Source of the DNA: DASUBN01 sp035691665
GTDB taxonomy: Bacteria; Pseudomonadota; Gammaproteobacteria; Natronospirales; REEB76
DNA length: 8,734 nt
Reading direction: 5' to 3'
Assembly (NCBI GenBank): GCA_035691665.1
Contig: DASSIS010000042.1
Location: 1 to 8,734, forward strand
Below are positions 1-5,955 of this stretch, one piece after another. Each line of letters opens with the position of its first letter. Positions within the stretch are counted from its first letter, which is position 1. The translations under genes were made by a program, and so were the position numbers. The notes beneath the pieces were generated by a model. That model saw only the letters and a list, made by a program, of their open reading frames with translations. It ran no database searches and had not been told where the DNA came from.

Positions 1-5
1 GTTTT

Positions 6-62
6 GACGGAGCCGTCGGGAAGACGGATATTGGGCATCGCGCTGCGGCTTGTTCGTCTTCC
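6..62. repeat. Overlapping inverted repeats 3' of tRNA-Val
   Basis: The 67 bp between the window edge and tRNA-Val contain no gene. GGAAGACG (19-26) is the exact reverse complement of CGTCTTCC (55-62), giving an 8-bp stem with a 28-nt loop. A second, mutually exclusive stem is CCGTC (13-17) with GACGG (23-27), loop 18-22. GACGG at 6-10 could also compete for CCGTC. This lies downstream of tRNA-Val in its direction of transcription, so it could be part of a 3' hairpin or terminator. No U-run follows inside the window, and the left part of the structure may be cut off by the edge. Confidence 0.35.
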
Positions 63-67
63 GGGAT

Positions 68-144
68 TGGTAGGCGCGATTGGACTCGAACCAACGACCC
101 CCACCATGTCAAGGTGGTGCTCTAACCAGCTGAGCTACGCGCCT
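68..144 (-). tRNA. tRNA-Val (anticodon GAC)
   Basis: Read on the minus strand, this is a complete 77-nt cloverleaf with encoded CCA. The acceptor stem AGGCGCG pairs fully with CGCGCCT, followed by discriminator A and CCA (plus positions 68-70). The D stem is GCTC/GAGC. The anticodon stem CCACC/GGTGG encloses loop TTGACAT with anticodon GAC (plus positions 108-110), which reads the valine codon GUC, fitting this GC-rich genome. The T arm is GTTGG-TTCGAGT-CCAAT with one G-U pair. It lies downstream of uvrB on the same strand, 119 bp from the uvrB stop. I see no convincing promoter just upstream. The AT-rich 8-mer directly 5' of the tRNA is too close to serve as its -10, because the start would then fall inside the tRNA. 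Confidence 0.97.
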
Positions 145-156
145 AATAATATGGTC

Positions 157-185
157 TCTGAAAAATCCAGGAAGGACTTTTCAGA
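157..185 (-). other. 12-bp RNA hairpin just upstream of tRNA-Val
   Basis: Positions 157-168 and 174-185 form a 12-bp stem around a 5-nt loop (169-173). The one non-Watson-Crick position (165/177) is a G-U wobble on the minus strand but an A-C mismatch on the plus strand. This favours a structure acting in the minus-strand transcript, the one carrying uvrB and tRNA-Val. No U-run follows the stem, so it is a poor intrinsic terminator. It sits 12 nt from the tRNA 5' end, separated by an AU-rich stretch. A role as RNA processing site or leader structure is inference. Confidence 0.55.
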
Positions 186-187
186 AC

Positions 188-218
188 CGGCAAGTCCAGC
201 ACATGTCCGGACTTGCCG
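188..218 (-). other. Perfect 10-bp hairpin between uvrB and tRNA-Val
   Basis: CGGCAAGTCC (188-197) and GGACTTGCCG (209-218) are perfect reverse complements around an 11-nt loop. This is the most stable structure in the spacer. It has no trailing T-run in either direction, so it may mark an mRNA 3' end or stabiliser for uvrB, or a pause element, rather than a textbook terminator. Confidence 0.55.
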
Positions 219-245
219 ATTCAACCGCGCACGATACCGGAAAGA

Positions 246-262
246 GCCTTTTTCTTCAAGGC
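246..262 (-). terminator. Weak candidate terminator of uvrB
   Basis: Immediately after the uvrB stop codon, the minus strand reads GCCTT, a 7-nt A-rich loop, AAGGC, then TCTTT. The stem is only 5 bp and the T-run is interrupted, so termination is probably inefficient if it occurs at all. Read-through into the two stronger hairpins and tRNA-Val is plausible. Confidence 0.3.
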
Positions 263-263
263 A

Positions 264-2291
264 TTAGCCGGTTTTGACATCTGGCAGACCCATGTCGATC
301 TCCCGCAGACGGCGGATCTCATCGCGGATGCGCGCTGCCTCCTCGAACTCCAGGTCGCGGGCGTGCTTCTGCATCTGCTGCTCCAGCTGCCTGATGAGCT
401 TGAGCCGCTTCTCCGGCGCCATGGCCTCATAGCGGGCCCGCTCCTCCGCCGCCTTGGGCAGAGCCGCTTTCATGCCCGCGGGATAGCCCCGCGCCCCCTC
501 CATGATGTCCGCCACCGCCTTCTGGATGCCCTGGGGCGAGATACCGTGGGCCCGGTTGTAGTCGGTCTGCTTGGTGCGGCGCCGGTCCATCTCGTCCATG
601 GCGCGCTGCATGGAGCCGGTGACACGCTCCGCGTAGAAGATGACCCTGCCGTTCACGTTGCGCGCCGCGCGGCCGCTGGTCTGGATGAGGGAGCCTTCGG
701 AACGCAGGAAACCCTCCTTGTCCGCGTCCAGGATGGCCACCAGCGACACCTCCGGCAGGTCCAGGCCCTCGCGTAGGAGGTTGATGCCCACCAGCACGTC
801 GAACACCCCGAGGCGCAGGTCGCGGATGATCTCGGTGCGCTCCACGGTCTCGATGTCGGAATGCAGATAACGCACCTTCACGCTGTGCTCCGCGAAGTAT
901 TCCGTGAGGTCCTCGGCCATGCGCTTGGTGAGGGTGGTGACCAGGGTGCGTTCGCGGCGTTCGGCCCGGAGCTTCACCTCCGACAAGAGGTCGTCCACCT
1001 GGGTGCGGGCCGGCCGCACCTCCACCACAGGATCCACGAGGCCCGTAGGGCGCACCACCTGTTCCACGGTGTTGTCGGACTGCCGTTTCTCGTAGGGTCC
1101 CGGGGTCGCTGAGACGAAGATGGTCTGGGGTTCCCGGGCCTCCCATTCCTCGAAGCGCAGCGGCCGGTTATCCAGGGCCGAGGGCAGGCGGAAGCCGTAT
1201 TCCACCAGGGTCTCCTTGCGGGAGCGGTCACCCTTGTACATGGCGCCGAGCTGGGGGACGGTGACGTGGCTCTCGTCCACCACCAGCAGGGCATCCTTGG
1301 GTAGGTAATCGAACAGCGTGGGCGGCGGCTCGCCGGCCTGGCGATTGGACAGGTGCCGCGAGTAGTTCTCGATGCCGCTGCAGTAGCCGATCTCGGCCAT
1401 CATCTCAAGGTCGAACAGGGTGCGCTGCTCCAGGCGCTGGGCCTCCACCAGCTTGTTGACGCTGCGCAGCTCCGCCAGACGCTGCTTGAGCTCGACCTTT
1501 ATCTTCTCGATGGCCTCCAGCAGGGTGTTGCGGGGCGTGACGTAATGGCTCGTGGGATAGATGGTGTAGCGCGGCACCGGCTTCGTGACCCTGCCCGTGA
1601 GCGGGTCGAAGAGCTGCAGGCTCTCGACGCTGTCGTCGAAGAGCTCGATGCGCAGGGCTTCCCGGTCGGATTCCGCCGGGAAGACGTCGATGATCTCGCC
1701 CCTCACCCGGTAGGTGCCGGAGGAGAAATCCGTCTCGTTGCGGGTGTACTGCATCTCGGCGAGGCGGCGCAGCACGGCGCGCTGGTCGATCTTCTCGCCG
1801 CGGCTGATGTGCAGCACCATGCTGAGGTAGGAGTTGGGGTCGCCGAGGCCGTAGATGGCCGAGACCGTGGCCACGATGATGGTGTCGGGCCGCTCGAGGA
1901 TGGCCTTGGTGGCCGAGAGCCGCATCTGCTCGATGTGCTCGTTGATGGAGGCGTCCTTCTCTATATAGGTGTCCGAGGACGGGACGTAGGCCTCCGGCTG
2001 GTAGTAGTCGTAGTAGGAGACGAAGTACTCCACGGCGTTGTCCGGAAAGAAGGCCTTGAACTCGCCGTAGAGCTGCGCCGCCAGGGTCTTGTTGGGCGCG
2101 AGCACCAGCGCGGGGCGCTGCAGGTTCTGGATCACGTTGGCCACGGCGAAGGTCTTGCCGGAGCCGGTGACGCCGAGCAGCGTCTGGCGCGCCAGGCCGT
2201 TGGCGAGGCCCTCGGTAAGACCAGCTATGGCAATGGGCTGGTCGCCCGCCGGCCGGTAATCCGCCGTGAGTTTGAATCCGCTGTCGCTCAT
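264..2291 (-). CDS. uvrB: UvrABC excinuclease subunit B
   Basis: This is the DNA-damage recognition and helicase-like ATPase of nucleotide excision repair. It is loaded onto damage by UvrA and then recruits UvrC for dual incision. The 675-residue product is close to the E. coli length (673). Visible landmarks are Walker A GVTGSGKT (40-47), the damage-probing beta-hairpin with YYDYYQPEAY (93-102), DESH Walker B (339-342), SATPGPYE (394-401), helicase motifs around YLHSDIETVER (475-485) and NLLREGLDLPEVS (504-516), motif VI QTSGRAARN (537-545), and a C-terminal UVR domain (about 628-663) that contacts UvrC. The ATG at 2291 was chosen because the protein aligns from MSDSGFKL; an in-frame extension to 2363 adds 24 unrelated residues and would overlap the divergent gene. 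The Shine-Dalgarno sequence is weak. I see no CTG-N10-CAG LexA box upstream. Motif VI differs from the usual RSERSLIQTIGRAARN at two sites (G533, S539). Confidence 0.98.
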   Translation of the reverse strand: MSDSGFKLTADYRPAGDQPIAIAGLTEGLANGLARQTLLGVTGSGKTFAVANVIQNLQRPALVLAPNKTLAAQLYGEFKAFFPDNAVEYFVSYYDYYQPEAYVPSSDTYIEKDASINEHIEQMRLSATKAILERPDTIIVATVSAIYGLGDPNSYLSMVLHISRGEKIDQRAVLRRLAEMQYTRNETDFSSGTYRVRGEIIDVFPAESDREALRIELFDDSVESLQLFDPLTGRVTKPVPRYTIYPTSHYVTPRNTLLEAIEKIKVELKQRLAELRSVNKLVEAQRLEQRTLFDLEMMAEIGYCSGIENYSRHLSNRQAGEPPPTLFDYLPKDALLVVDESHVTVPQLGAMYKGDRSRKETLVEYGFRLPSALDNRPLRFEEWEAREPQTIFVSATPGPYEKRQSDNTVEQVVRPTGLVDPVVEVRPARTQVDDLLSEVKLRAERRERTLVTTLTKRMAEDLTEYFAEHSVKVRYLHSDIETVERTEIIRDLRLGVFDVLVGINLLREGLDLPEVSLVAILDADKEGFLRSEGSLIQTSGRAARNVNGRVIFYAERVTGSMQRAMDEMDRRRTKQTDYNRAHGISPQGIQKAVADIMEGARGYPAGMKAALPKAAEERARYEAMAPEKRLKLIRQLEQQMQKHARDLEFEEAARIRDEIRRLREIDMGLPDVKTG

Positions 2292-2321
2292 TTGGTGCCG
2301 CTGAAAGGTTTGTTCTATGAT
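2292..2321 (+). promoter_or_regulatory. Candidate sigma70 promoter for the aminotransferase
   Basis: TTGGTG (2292-2297) and TATGAT (2316-2321) are separated by 18 bp. The -10 matches five of six consensus positions and the -35 only three. A start near 2328 would leave a leader of about 34 nt before the ATG at 2362. This 70-bp divergent gap must also hold the uvrB promoter, which I could not identify with confidence. Confidence 0.4.
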
Positions 2322-2361
2322 GATACCGCCTCGCCCGCCCGGATGGAGCTTCCTCAAGAAC

Positions 2362-3543
2362 ATGGCACTCTCTGAACGCGCTGCGCGACTTCAGCCCTCG
2401 CCCACGCTCGCCGTCACCGCGCGCGCCGCGGCCCTGAAGGCCGCCGGCAAGGACATCATCGGCCTCGGCGCCGGCGAGCCGGACTTCGACACGCCGGAGC
2501 ACATCAAGGAAGCCGCGATCCGCGCCATGCGCGCCGGCCAGACCAAGTACACCGCCGTGGAAGGCACGCTGTCCCTGCGCAAGGCCGTGGTGGACAAGTT
2601 CAAACGCGACAACGGCTTGAGCTACACCACGAGCCAGGTGCTGGTCTCCTCCGGGGGCAAGCAGAGTTTCTTCAACCTCTGCCAGGCGGTCGTGAACCCC
2701 GGCGACGAGGTGATCGTGCCCGCGCCCTACTGGGTGTCCTACCCCGAGATCGTGGCCATCGCCGGCGGCACGCCGGTCATGCCCTATGCCGGCGCCGAAC
2801 AGGGCTACCGCCTGACGCCGGCCCAGCTCGAGAAGTCCATCACCCAGCGCACGCGCCTCGTGGTGATCAACAGCCCCTCGAACCCCACGGGCATGGCCTA
2901 CCGGCGCGCGGAACTCGTCGCCTTCGGCGAGGTGCTGCGCCGGCACCCACAGGTGCTCATCGCCACCGATGACATGTACGAGCCTTTCATCTGGCACGGC
3001 GAGCCCTTCTGCAACATCCTCATGGCCTGCCCGGACCTCTACGACCGCACCCTGGTGCTGAACGGCTGCTCGAAGGCCTACTCCATGACCGGCTGGCGCA
3101 TCGGCTACGCCGGCGGGCCCGAAGCCATCATCAAGGCCATGGGCAACATGCAGTCCCAGAGCACCTCCAACGCCTGCTCCATCTCCCAGGCGGCGGCGGA
3201 AGCCGCGCTCAACGGCGACCAGGAATGCGTGCGCGTCATGTGCCGCGCCTTCCAGGAACGCCACGAATACGTGCACAAGACCCTGAAGGCCATGCCCGGG
3301 GTGGCGGTGCTGCCCGCGGACGGCACCTTCTACGCCTTCCCGGACTTCAGCCAAGTGATCGTGCGCCTGAAGCTCAAGGACGACATCGAACTCTGCGAGC
3401 GGCTGCTCACGGACGCCGGCGTCGCGGTGGTGGCGGGCCTGTCCTTCGGCGCCCCGGGCCATGTGCGCCTGTCCTTCGCCACCAGCATGGACAACCTCAA
3501 GGGCGCCCTGACCCGCATCGGGCGCTTCCTGGAACAGCACTGA
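2362..3543 (+). CDS. aatA: Aspartate aminotransferase, class I subgroup 1-beta
   Basis: This PLP-dependent transaminase most likely interconverts aspartate/2-oxoglutarate and oxaloacetate/glutamate in the cytoplasm. It has 393 residues, typical of the subgroup. Key features are YTAVEGTLSLR (63-73), SSGGKQSFFN (96-105) with K100 at the position of the distal-carboxylate lysine of Thermus AspAT, PAPYWVSYPE (120-129), SPSNPTG (171-177) with N174, TDDMYE (202-207) with D203 for the PLP ring nitrogen and Y206 for its hydroxyl, SKAYSMTGWRIGYA (237-250) with Schiff-base lysine K238, and GHVRLSF (366-372) with carboxylate-binding R369. The start at MALSERAARL fits the family; an upstream in-frame ATG at 2317 overlaps the promoter and adds a non-homologous 15 residues. 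Several 1-beta enzymes also transaminate prephenate, and that cannot be excluded here. The symbol follows the 1-beta naming; E. coli aspC is the separate 1-alpha type. It is divergent from uvrB and seems monocistronic. Confidence 0.93.
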   Translation: MALSERAARLQPSPTLAVTARAAALKAAGKDIIGLGAGEPDFDTPEHIKEAAIRAMRAGQTKYTAVEGTLSLRKAVVDKFKRDNGLSYTTSQVLVSSGGKQSFFNLCQAVVNPGDEVIVPAPYWVSYPEIVAIAGGTPVMPYAGAEQGYRLTPAQLEKSITQRTRLVVINSPSNPTGMAYRRAELVAFGEVLRRHPQVLIATDDMYEPFIWHGEPFCNILMACPDLYDRTLVLNGCSKAYSMTGWRIGYAGGPEAIIKAMGNMQSQSTSNACSISQAAAEAALNGDQECVRVMCRAFQERHEYVHKTLKAMPGVAVLPADGTFYAFPDFSQVIVRLKLKDDIELCERLLTDAGVAVVAGLSFGAPGHVRLSFATSMDNLKGALTRIGRFLEQH

Positions 3544-3556
3544 GAAGCCGTTTTTA

Positions 3557-3585
3557 TTGACCCCTGCCGGGGGCTTATTTACACT
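3557..3585 (+). promoter_or_regulatory. Strong sigma70 promoter of tRNA-Asn
   Basis: TTGACC (3557-3562) and TACACT (3580-3585) have exactly 17 bp between them. The -35 matches five of six consensus bases and the -10 four of six. Transcription would start near 3592, leaving about 9 nt of leader for RNase P to remove. The sequence after the -10 is GC-rich (GCGGCC), as is common for stable-RNA promoters under stringent control. The spacer holds a short palindrome, CCCC-TGCC-GGGG (3561-3572), overlapping the end of the -35. Confidence 0.8.
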
Positions 3586-3600
3586 ATGCGGCCTTCCGAT

Positions 3601-3675
3601 TCCCCGGTAGCTCAGTGGTAGAGCAGTCGACTGTTAATCGACTGGTCGCTGGTTCGAATCCGGCCCGGGGAGCCA
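3601..3675 (+). tRNA. tRNA-Asn (anticodon GUU)
   Basis: This is a complete 75-nt cloverleaf with encoded CCA. The acceptor stem TCCCCGG pairs with CCGGGGA (3665-3671), followed by discriminator G and CCA (3673-3675). The D stem is GCTC/GAGC. The anticodon stem GTCGA/TCGAC encloses loop CTGTTAA with anticodon GTT (3633-3635), reading AAC and AAU. The T arm is GCTGG-TTCGAAT-CCGGC with one wobble pair. It has a well-formed promoter immediately upstream. No hairpin plus T-run follows, so the transcript may continue towards the glycosyltransferase gene. Confidence 0.97.
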
Positions 3676-3780
3676 CTTCTTAATCCCGTACCGACGCCCT
3701 CCTCCGGCCCGCCCGGCGGACAGCGGACCGTCCCGTCGCTTAAACTCCCGGTATCCGGCATCCGAAAGGGCGAAAGCACC

Positions 3781-4692
3781 GTGGCGCAACAAGCGAAGAT
3801 CGCGGTCGTCATCCTCAACTACAACTCCGCCGACCACACCCTGCGCTGCCTCGAGGCGCTCAGGGCCCGGAGTGCCTTACTGCCGCAGCTCGTGGTGGTG
3901 GACAACGCCTCGGCCCCGGAGGACCGGGCGAAGCTCGCGCCCCTGGCGCAGCAGGGAGTCGAGCTCGTGCTCTCGCCCCGGAACCTCGGTTTCTCGGGCG
4001 GCATGATGCAGGGTTACAGCCACGTGCGGGACGCGGACTACTGCCTGCTGCTCAACAACGACTGCGAGTTTCAGAACGACGTGCTCGCGGCGCTTAAGGG
4101 TTTCATGGACAGCCACCCGGACGCGGCGCTCTGCGGCACCGCCATGCGGGACGAGTCCGGTAAACCCCGCTCCAGCTTCAACTATTTCCCTTCCCTGTGG
4201 CACAGCCTCTTCGGCTACGGCCTGTCGAAGCTCTTGAACCCCGAGCGCTACCCGGACCGACGCCGGGAACACAGCGCCCCCCTGCGGGTGGACGTGGTGA
4301 GCGGTGCTGCCATGTTCATGCGCTGCAGCGTGCTCAACGAGCTCGGGGGGCTGGATACGGGTTACTTCCTCTACTGCGAGGAAGAGGACTATGCGCTGCG
4401 CGTGCAGCGCGCCGGCTGGCAGACCTGGCTCGTGCCCCAGGCCCTCATCATGCACGTGGGCGGCGCGAGCTCCGGGGGCGCCACGCTCAAGCCGCGGTTG
4501 CAGCAGGAGTTCTACATCAGCTTCTGCCGTTACTTGAGGTTGCACTACGGCCCGGTCTACGGCCTGGCCTTCCGCACCGTCACGGCCCTGAAGCTCCTGA
4601 AGCGCGCCCTCACGGGGCGCGTGCCGTTCTCGCTGGTGGGGTTCGTACTACGAGGTGCGCCAGATACGGCGAGCCTGCGCCATCAGGCCTGA
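3781..4692 (+). CDS. Family 2 glycosyltransferase, rhamnosyltransferase-like
   Basis: This is a predicted GT-A fold inverting glycosyltransferase of 303 residues that transfers a sugar from a nucleotide-sugar donor, probably to an envelope glycan. Visible motifs are the N-terminal strand VVILNYNS (9-16), VVVDNAS (38-44) with donor-binding D41, NLGFSGGMMQGY (68-79), LLLNNDCEF (89-97) with the metal-binding D94, VSGAAMFMR (173-181), LGGLDTGYFLYCEEEDYALR (188-207) with the acidic E/D catalytic-base cluster, and HVGGASSG (225-232). The middle and C-terminal parts resemble O-antigen rhamnosyltransferases, but donor and acceptor cannot be read from sequence. No signal peptide or clear membrane span is evident; a basic hydrophobic C-terminal segment (about 262-290) could bind the membrane peripherally. 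It starts with GTG, with an AAAGGG ribosome-binding sequence 10 nt upstream. It stands alone, 105 bp after tRNA-Asn, and its stop overlaps the stop of the convergent gdx gene. Confidence 0.88.
   Translation: MAQQAKIAVVILNYNSADHTLRCLEALRARSALLPQLVVVDNASAPEDRAKLAPLAQQGVELVLSPRNLGFSGGMMQGYSHVRDADYCLLLNNDCEFQNDVLAALKGFMDSHPDAALCGTAMRDESGKPRSSFNYFPSLWHSLFGYGLSKLLNPERYPDRRREHSAPLRVDVVSGAAMFMRCSVLNELGGLDTGYFLYCEEEDYALRVQRAGWQTWLVPQALIMHVGGASSGGATLKPRLQQEFYISFCRYLRLHYGPVYGLAFRTVTALKLLKRALTGRVPFSLVGFVLRGAPDTASLRHQA
4683..4692. repeat. Palindrome holding both convergent stop codons
   Basis: TCAGGCCTGA is a perfect 10-bp palindrome. Its right-hand TGA (4690-4692) ends the plus-strand glycosyltransferase, and its left-hand TCA (4683-4685) is the TGA ending the minus-strand gdx gene. 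Both proteins therefore finish with Gln-Ala encoded by the same ten bases. No bidirectional terminator is visible here. Confidence 0.9.
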
Positions 4693-5015
4693 GCGATGAA
4701 CTTCAAGCCTAACACGCCCGCCACGATCAGCGCCAAGCAGCCCAAGCGCAGCAGGGAAGCAGGTTCGCCGAACAGCCACACGCCGACGATGACCGTACCC
4801 ACGGCACCGATGCCGGTCCACACCGCGTAGGCGGTACCGATGGGGAGTTGCTTGGCGGCCACTCCCAGGAGCCCCATGCTGACAGCGATGGCCACGAGCG
4901 TCGCGACGCTCGGCCAGAGCCGGGTGAAACCCGCGGTGTACTTGAGCCCCACCGCCCAGGCGGTCTCGAACAGGCCGGCCAGGACCAGCAGGCCCCAGGC
5001 GAGGCCGGTGCTCAT
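4683..5015 (-). CDS. gdx: Guanidinium exporter, SMR family (Gdx/SugE type)
   Basis: This 110-residue four-helix inner-membrane protein belongs to the small multidrug resistance family and acts as an antiparallel dimer exchanging substrate for protons. Helices lie at about 5-24, 34-53, 59-81 and 87-106. It falls in the Gdx (guanidinium exporter, formerly SugE) branch rather than the EmrE/QacE branch. E17, W20, S46, Y63 and W66 match the binding-site residues E13, W16, S42, Y59 and W62 of the characterised Gdx-Clo with a constant offset of four. The PIGTAYAVWTGIGAVG segment (58-73) is typical of this branch. Its ATG overlaps the galU stop (ATGA, 5012-5015), so it is probably translated by coupling to galU. 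It therefore has no leader of its own, and no guanidine riboswitch can precede it directly. Export of other small cations cannot be excluded. Confidence 0.9.
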   Translation of the reverse strand: MSTGLAWGLLVLAGLFETAWAVGLKYTAGFTRLWPSVATLVAIAVSMGLLGVAAKQLPIGTAYAVWTGIGAVGTVIVGVWLFGEPASLLRLGCLALIVAGVLGLKFIAQA

Positions 5016-5911
5016 CTCTTGCCCTGCTTGAGTTCCGCGCCGACCTCGATCAGGTAGTCGCGGAACACGTTGCCGAGCTCGGTGTGCTTCAGGCCGTACT
5101 CCACCGTGGCCCTGAGGTAGCCTTCCTTGCTGCCGCAGTCGTAGCGCACGCCCTCGAACTCGTAGCCGTAGACCTTCTCGTGCTTGAGGAGCGCAGCGAT
5201 ACCGTCGGTGAGTTGGATCTCGCCGCCCGTGCCTTCGCCGGTCTGCCTGAGCAGCTCGAAGATATGCGGCGTCAGGATGTAGCGGCCCACCACGCCCAAG
5301 GTCGAGGGCGCATCCTTAGGGCTGGGCTTCTCCACGATGCTCTGCACCTCGTGCAGGCGCGCGCCGGCCGCGATGGGCTTGATGATGCCGTAGCGATTGG
5401 TCTCGTCGGGCTTAACCCGCTCGATGCCCACCATGCTGGATTGCTTGTCGGCGAACACCCCCGCCATCTGCTGCAGGCAGGAGCGCTTGCCGCCGTCGAT
5501 GAGGTCGTCGGCCAGGATCACGAAGAAGGGCTCGTGGCCCACTGCCGGCTCCGCGCAGAGTACCGCGTGGCCTAGCCCTAAGGCCTCCGCCTGGCGGATG
5601 TACACGCAGGAGACGTGCTTGGGTACGATGCTCTGCACGAGCTCGAGCTGCTCCTTCTTGCCGCGGAGTGAGAGCTCGGTCTCGAGCTCGTAGGCGCTGT
5701 CGAAATGATCCTCGATGGAGCGCTTGGTGCGGCTCGTCACGAACACCAGCACCTCGACCCCCGCCTCCACCGCCTCCTCCACCGCATACTGGATGAGCGG
5801 CTTGTCCACGATGGGTAGCATCTCCTTGGGGCTGGCCTTGGTGGCCGGCAGGAAGCGGGTGCCTAAGCCCGCCACCGGGAACACCGCCTTGCGGATGCGC
5901 GTGCTGGACAT
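5012..5911 (-). CDS. galU: UTP-glucose-1-phosphate uridylyltransferase
   Basis: This enzyme makes UDP-glucose from UTP and glucose-1-phosphate, supplying LPS core, exopolysaccharide and galactose metabolism. It is cytoplasmic and its 299 residues match the family. Motifs are the nucleotide-binding loop GLGTRFLPATKASPKEM (15-31), VDKPLIQY (35-42), VILADD (131-136) for the metal/sugar-nucleotide site, RYGIIKP (173-179), VEKP (193-196), GEIQLTDGI (230-238) and DCGSKEGYL (258-266). The ATG at 5911 is chosen because homology begins at MSSTRIRKAVFPVAG and a purine-rich GAGAGAGA ribosome-binding sequence lies just upstream. The in-frame extension to 6088 is a shadow of lapB. The 44-bp gap to lapB holds a 5-bp hairpin (5944-5957, overlapping the lapB stop) and TATATT on the minus strand (plus 5928-5933), a possible -10 without a recognisable -35. 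galU may thus be read from the upstream genes, a weak own promoter, or both. Confidence 0.97.
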   Translation of the reverse strand: MSSTRIRKAVFPVAGLGTRFLPATKASPKEMLPIVDKPLIQYAVEEAVEAGVEVLVFVTSRTKRSIEDHFDSAYELETELSLRGKKEQLELVQSIVPKHVSCVYIRQAEALGLGHAVLCAEPAVGHEPFFVILADDLIDGGKRSCLQQMAGVFADKQSSMVGIERVKPDETNRYGIIKPIAAGARLHEVQSIVEKPSPKDAPSTLGVVGRYILTPHIFELLRQTGEGTGGEIQLTDGIAALLKHEKVYGYEFEGVRYDCGSKEGYLRATVEYGLKHTELGNVFRDYLIEVGAELKQGKR

Positions 5912-5955
5912 GTCGGTCTCTCTCTTAAATATAGTGATGGAGCGAGGCGCGGGCC

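Noticed and set aside
145..153. AT-rich TATTAT next to tRNA-Val as its -10 element
   Set aside because: It lies only a base or two from the mature tRNA 5' end, so transcription would start inside the tRNA; no -35 fits either.
4..267. 87-residue plus-strand reading frame over tRNA-Val
   Set aside because: Its middle translates the antisense of the tRNA (GLEPTTPTMSRWCSNQLSYAP), a well-known false protein pattern; the rest has no gene-like features.
1353..2375. A 340-residue plus-strand open frame opposite uvrB
   Set aside because: A shadow of uvrB: low-complexity Val/Leu/Gly/His/Asp composition, no motif, and it ends within the aminotransferase start region.
1405..3540. A 711-residue minus-strand open frame spanning the aminotransferase and part of uvrB
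   Set aside because: It runs antisense to a clear aminotransferase and out of frame through uvrB. The Gly/Arg/Ala/His-rich composition is what GC-rich shadow frames give, and it has no recognisable domain.
3601..3780. tRNA-Asn as the attachment site of an integrated island
   Set aside because: No direct repeat of the tRNA 3' end, no integrase and no mobility gene is visible. One glycosyltransferase gene is not enough to call an island.
3612..3837. Two minus-strand reading frames of 67-68 residues over tRNA-Asn
   Set aside because: They contain the familiar antisense-tRNA pattern (PGPDSNQRPVD or GRIRTSDQSINSR) and overlap the tRNA and the glycosyltransferase start.
4683..5015. gdx as a broad-range quaternary-ammonium pump (EmrE/QacE)
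   Set aside because: The binding-site residues and GTAYAVWTGIGAVG segment fit the Gdx branch, and there is no integron or mobile context.
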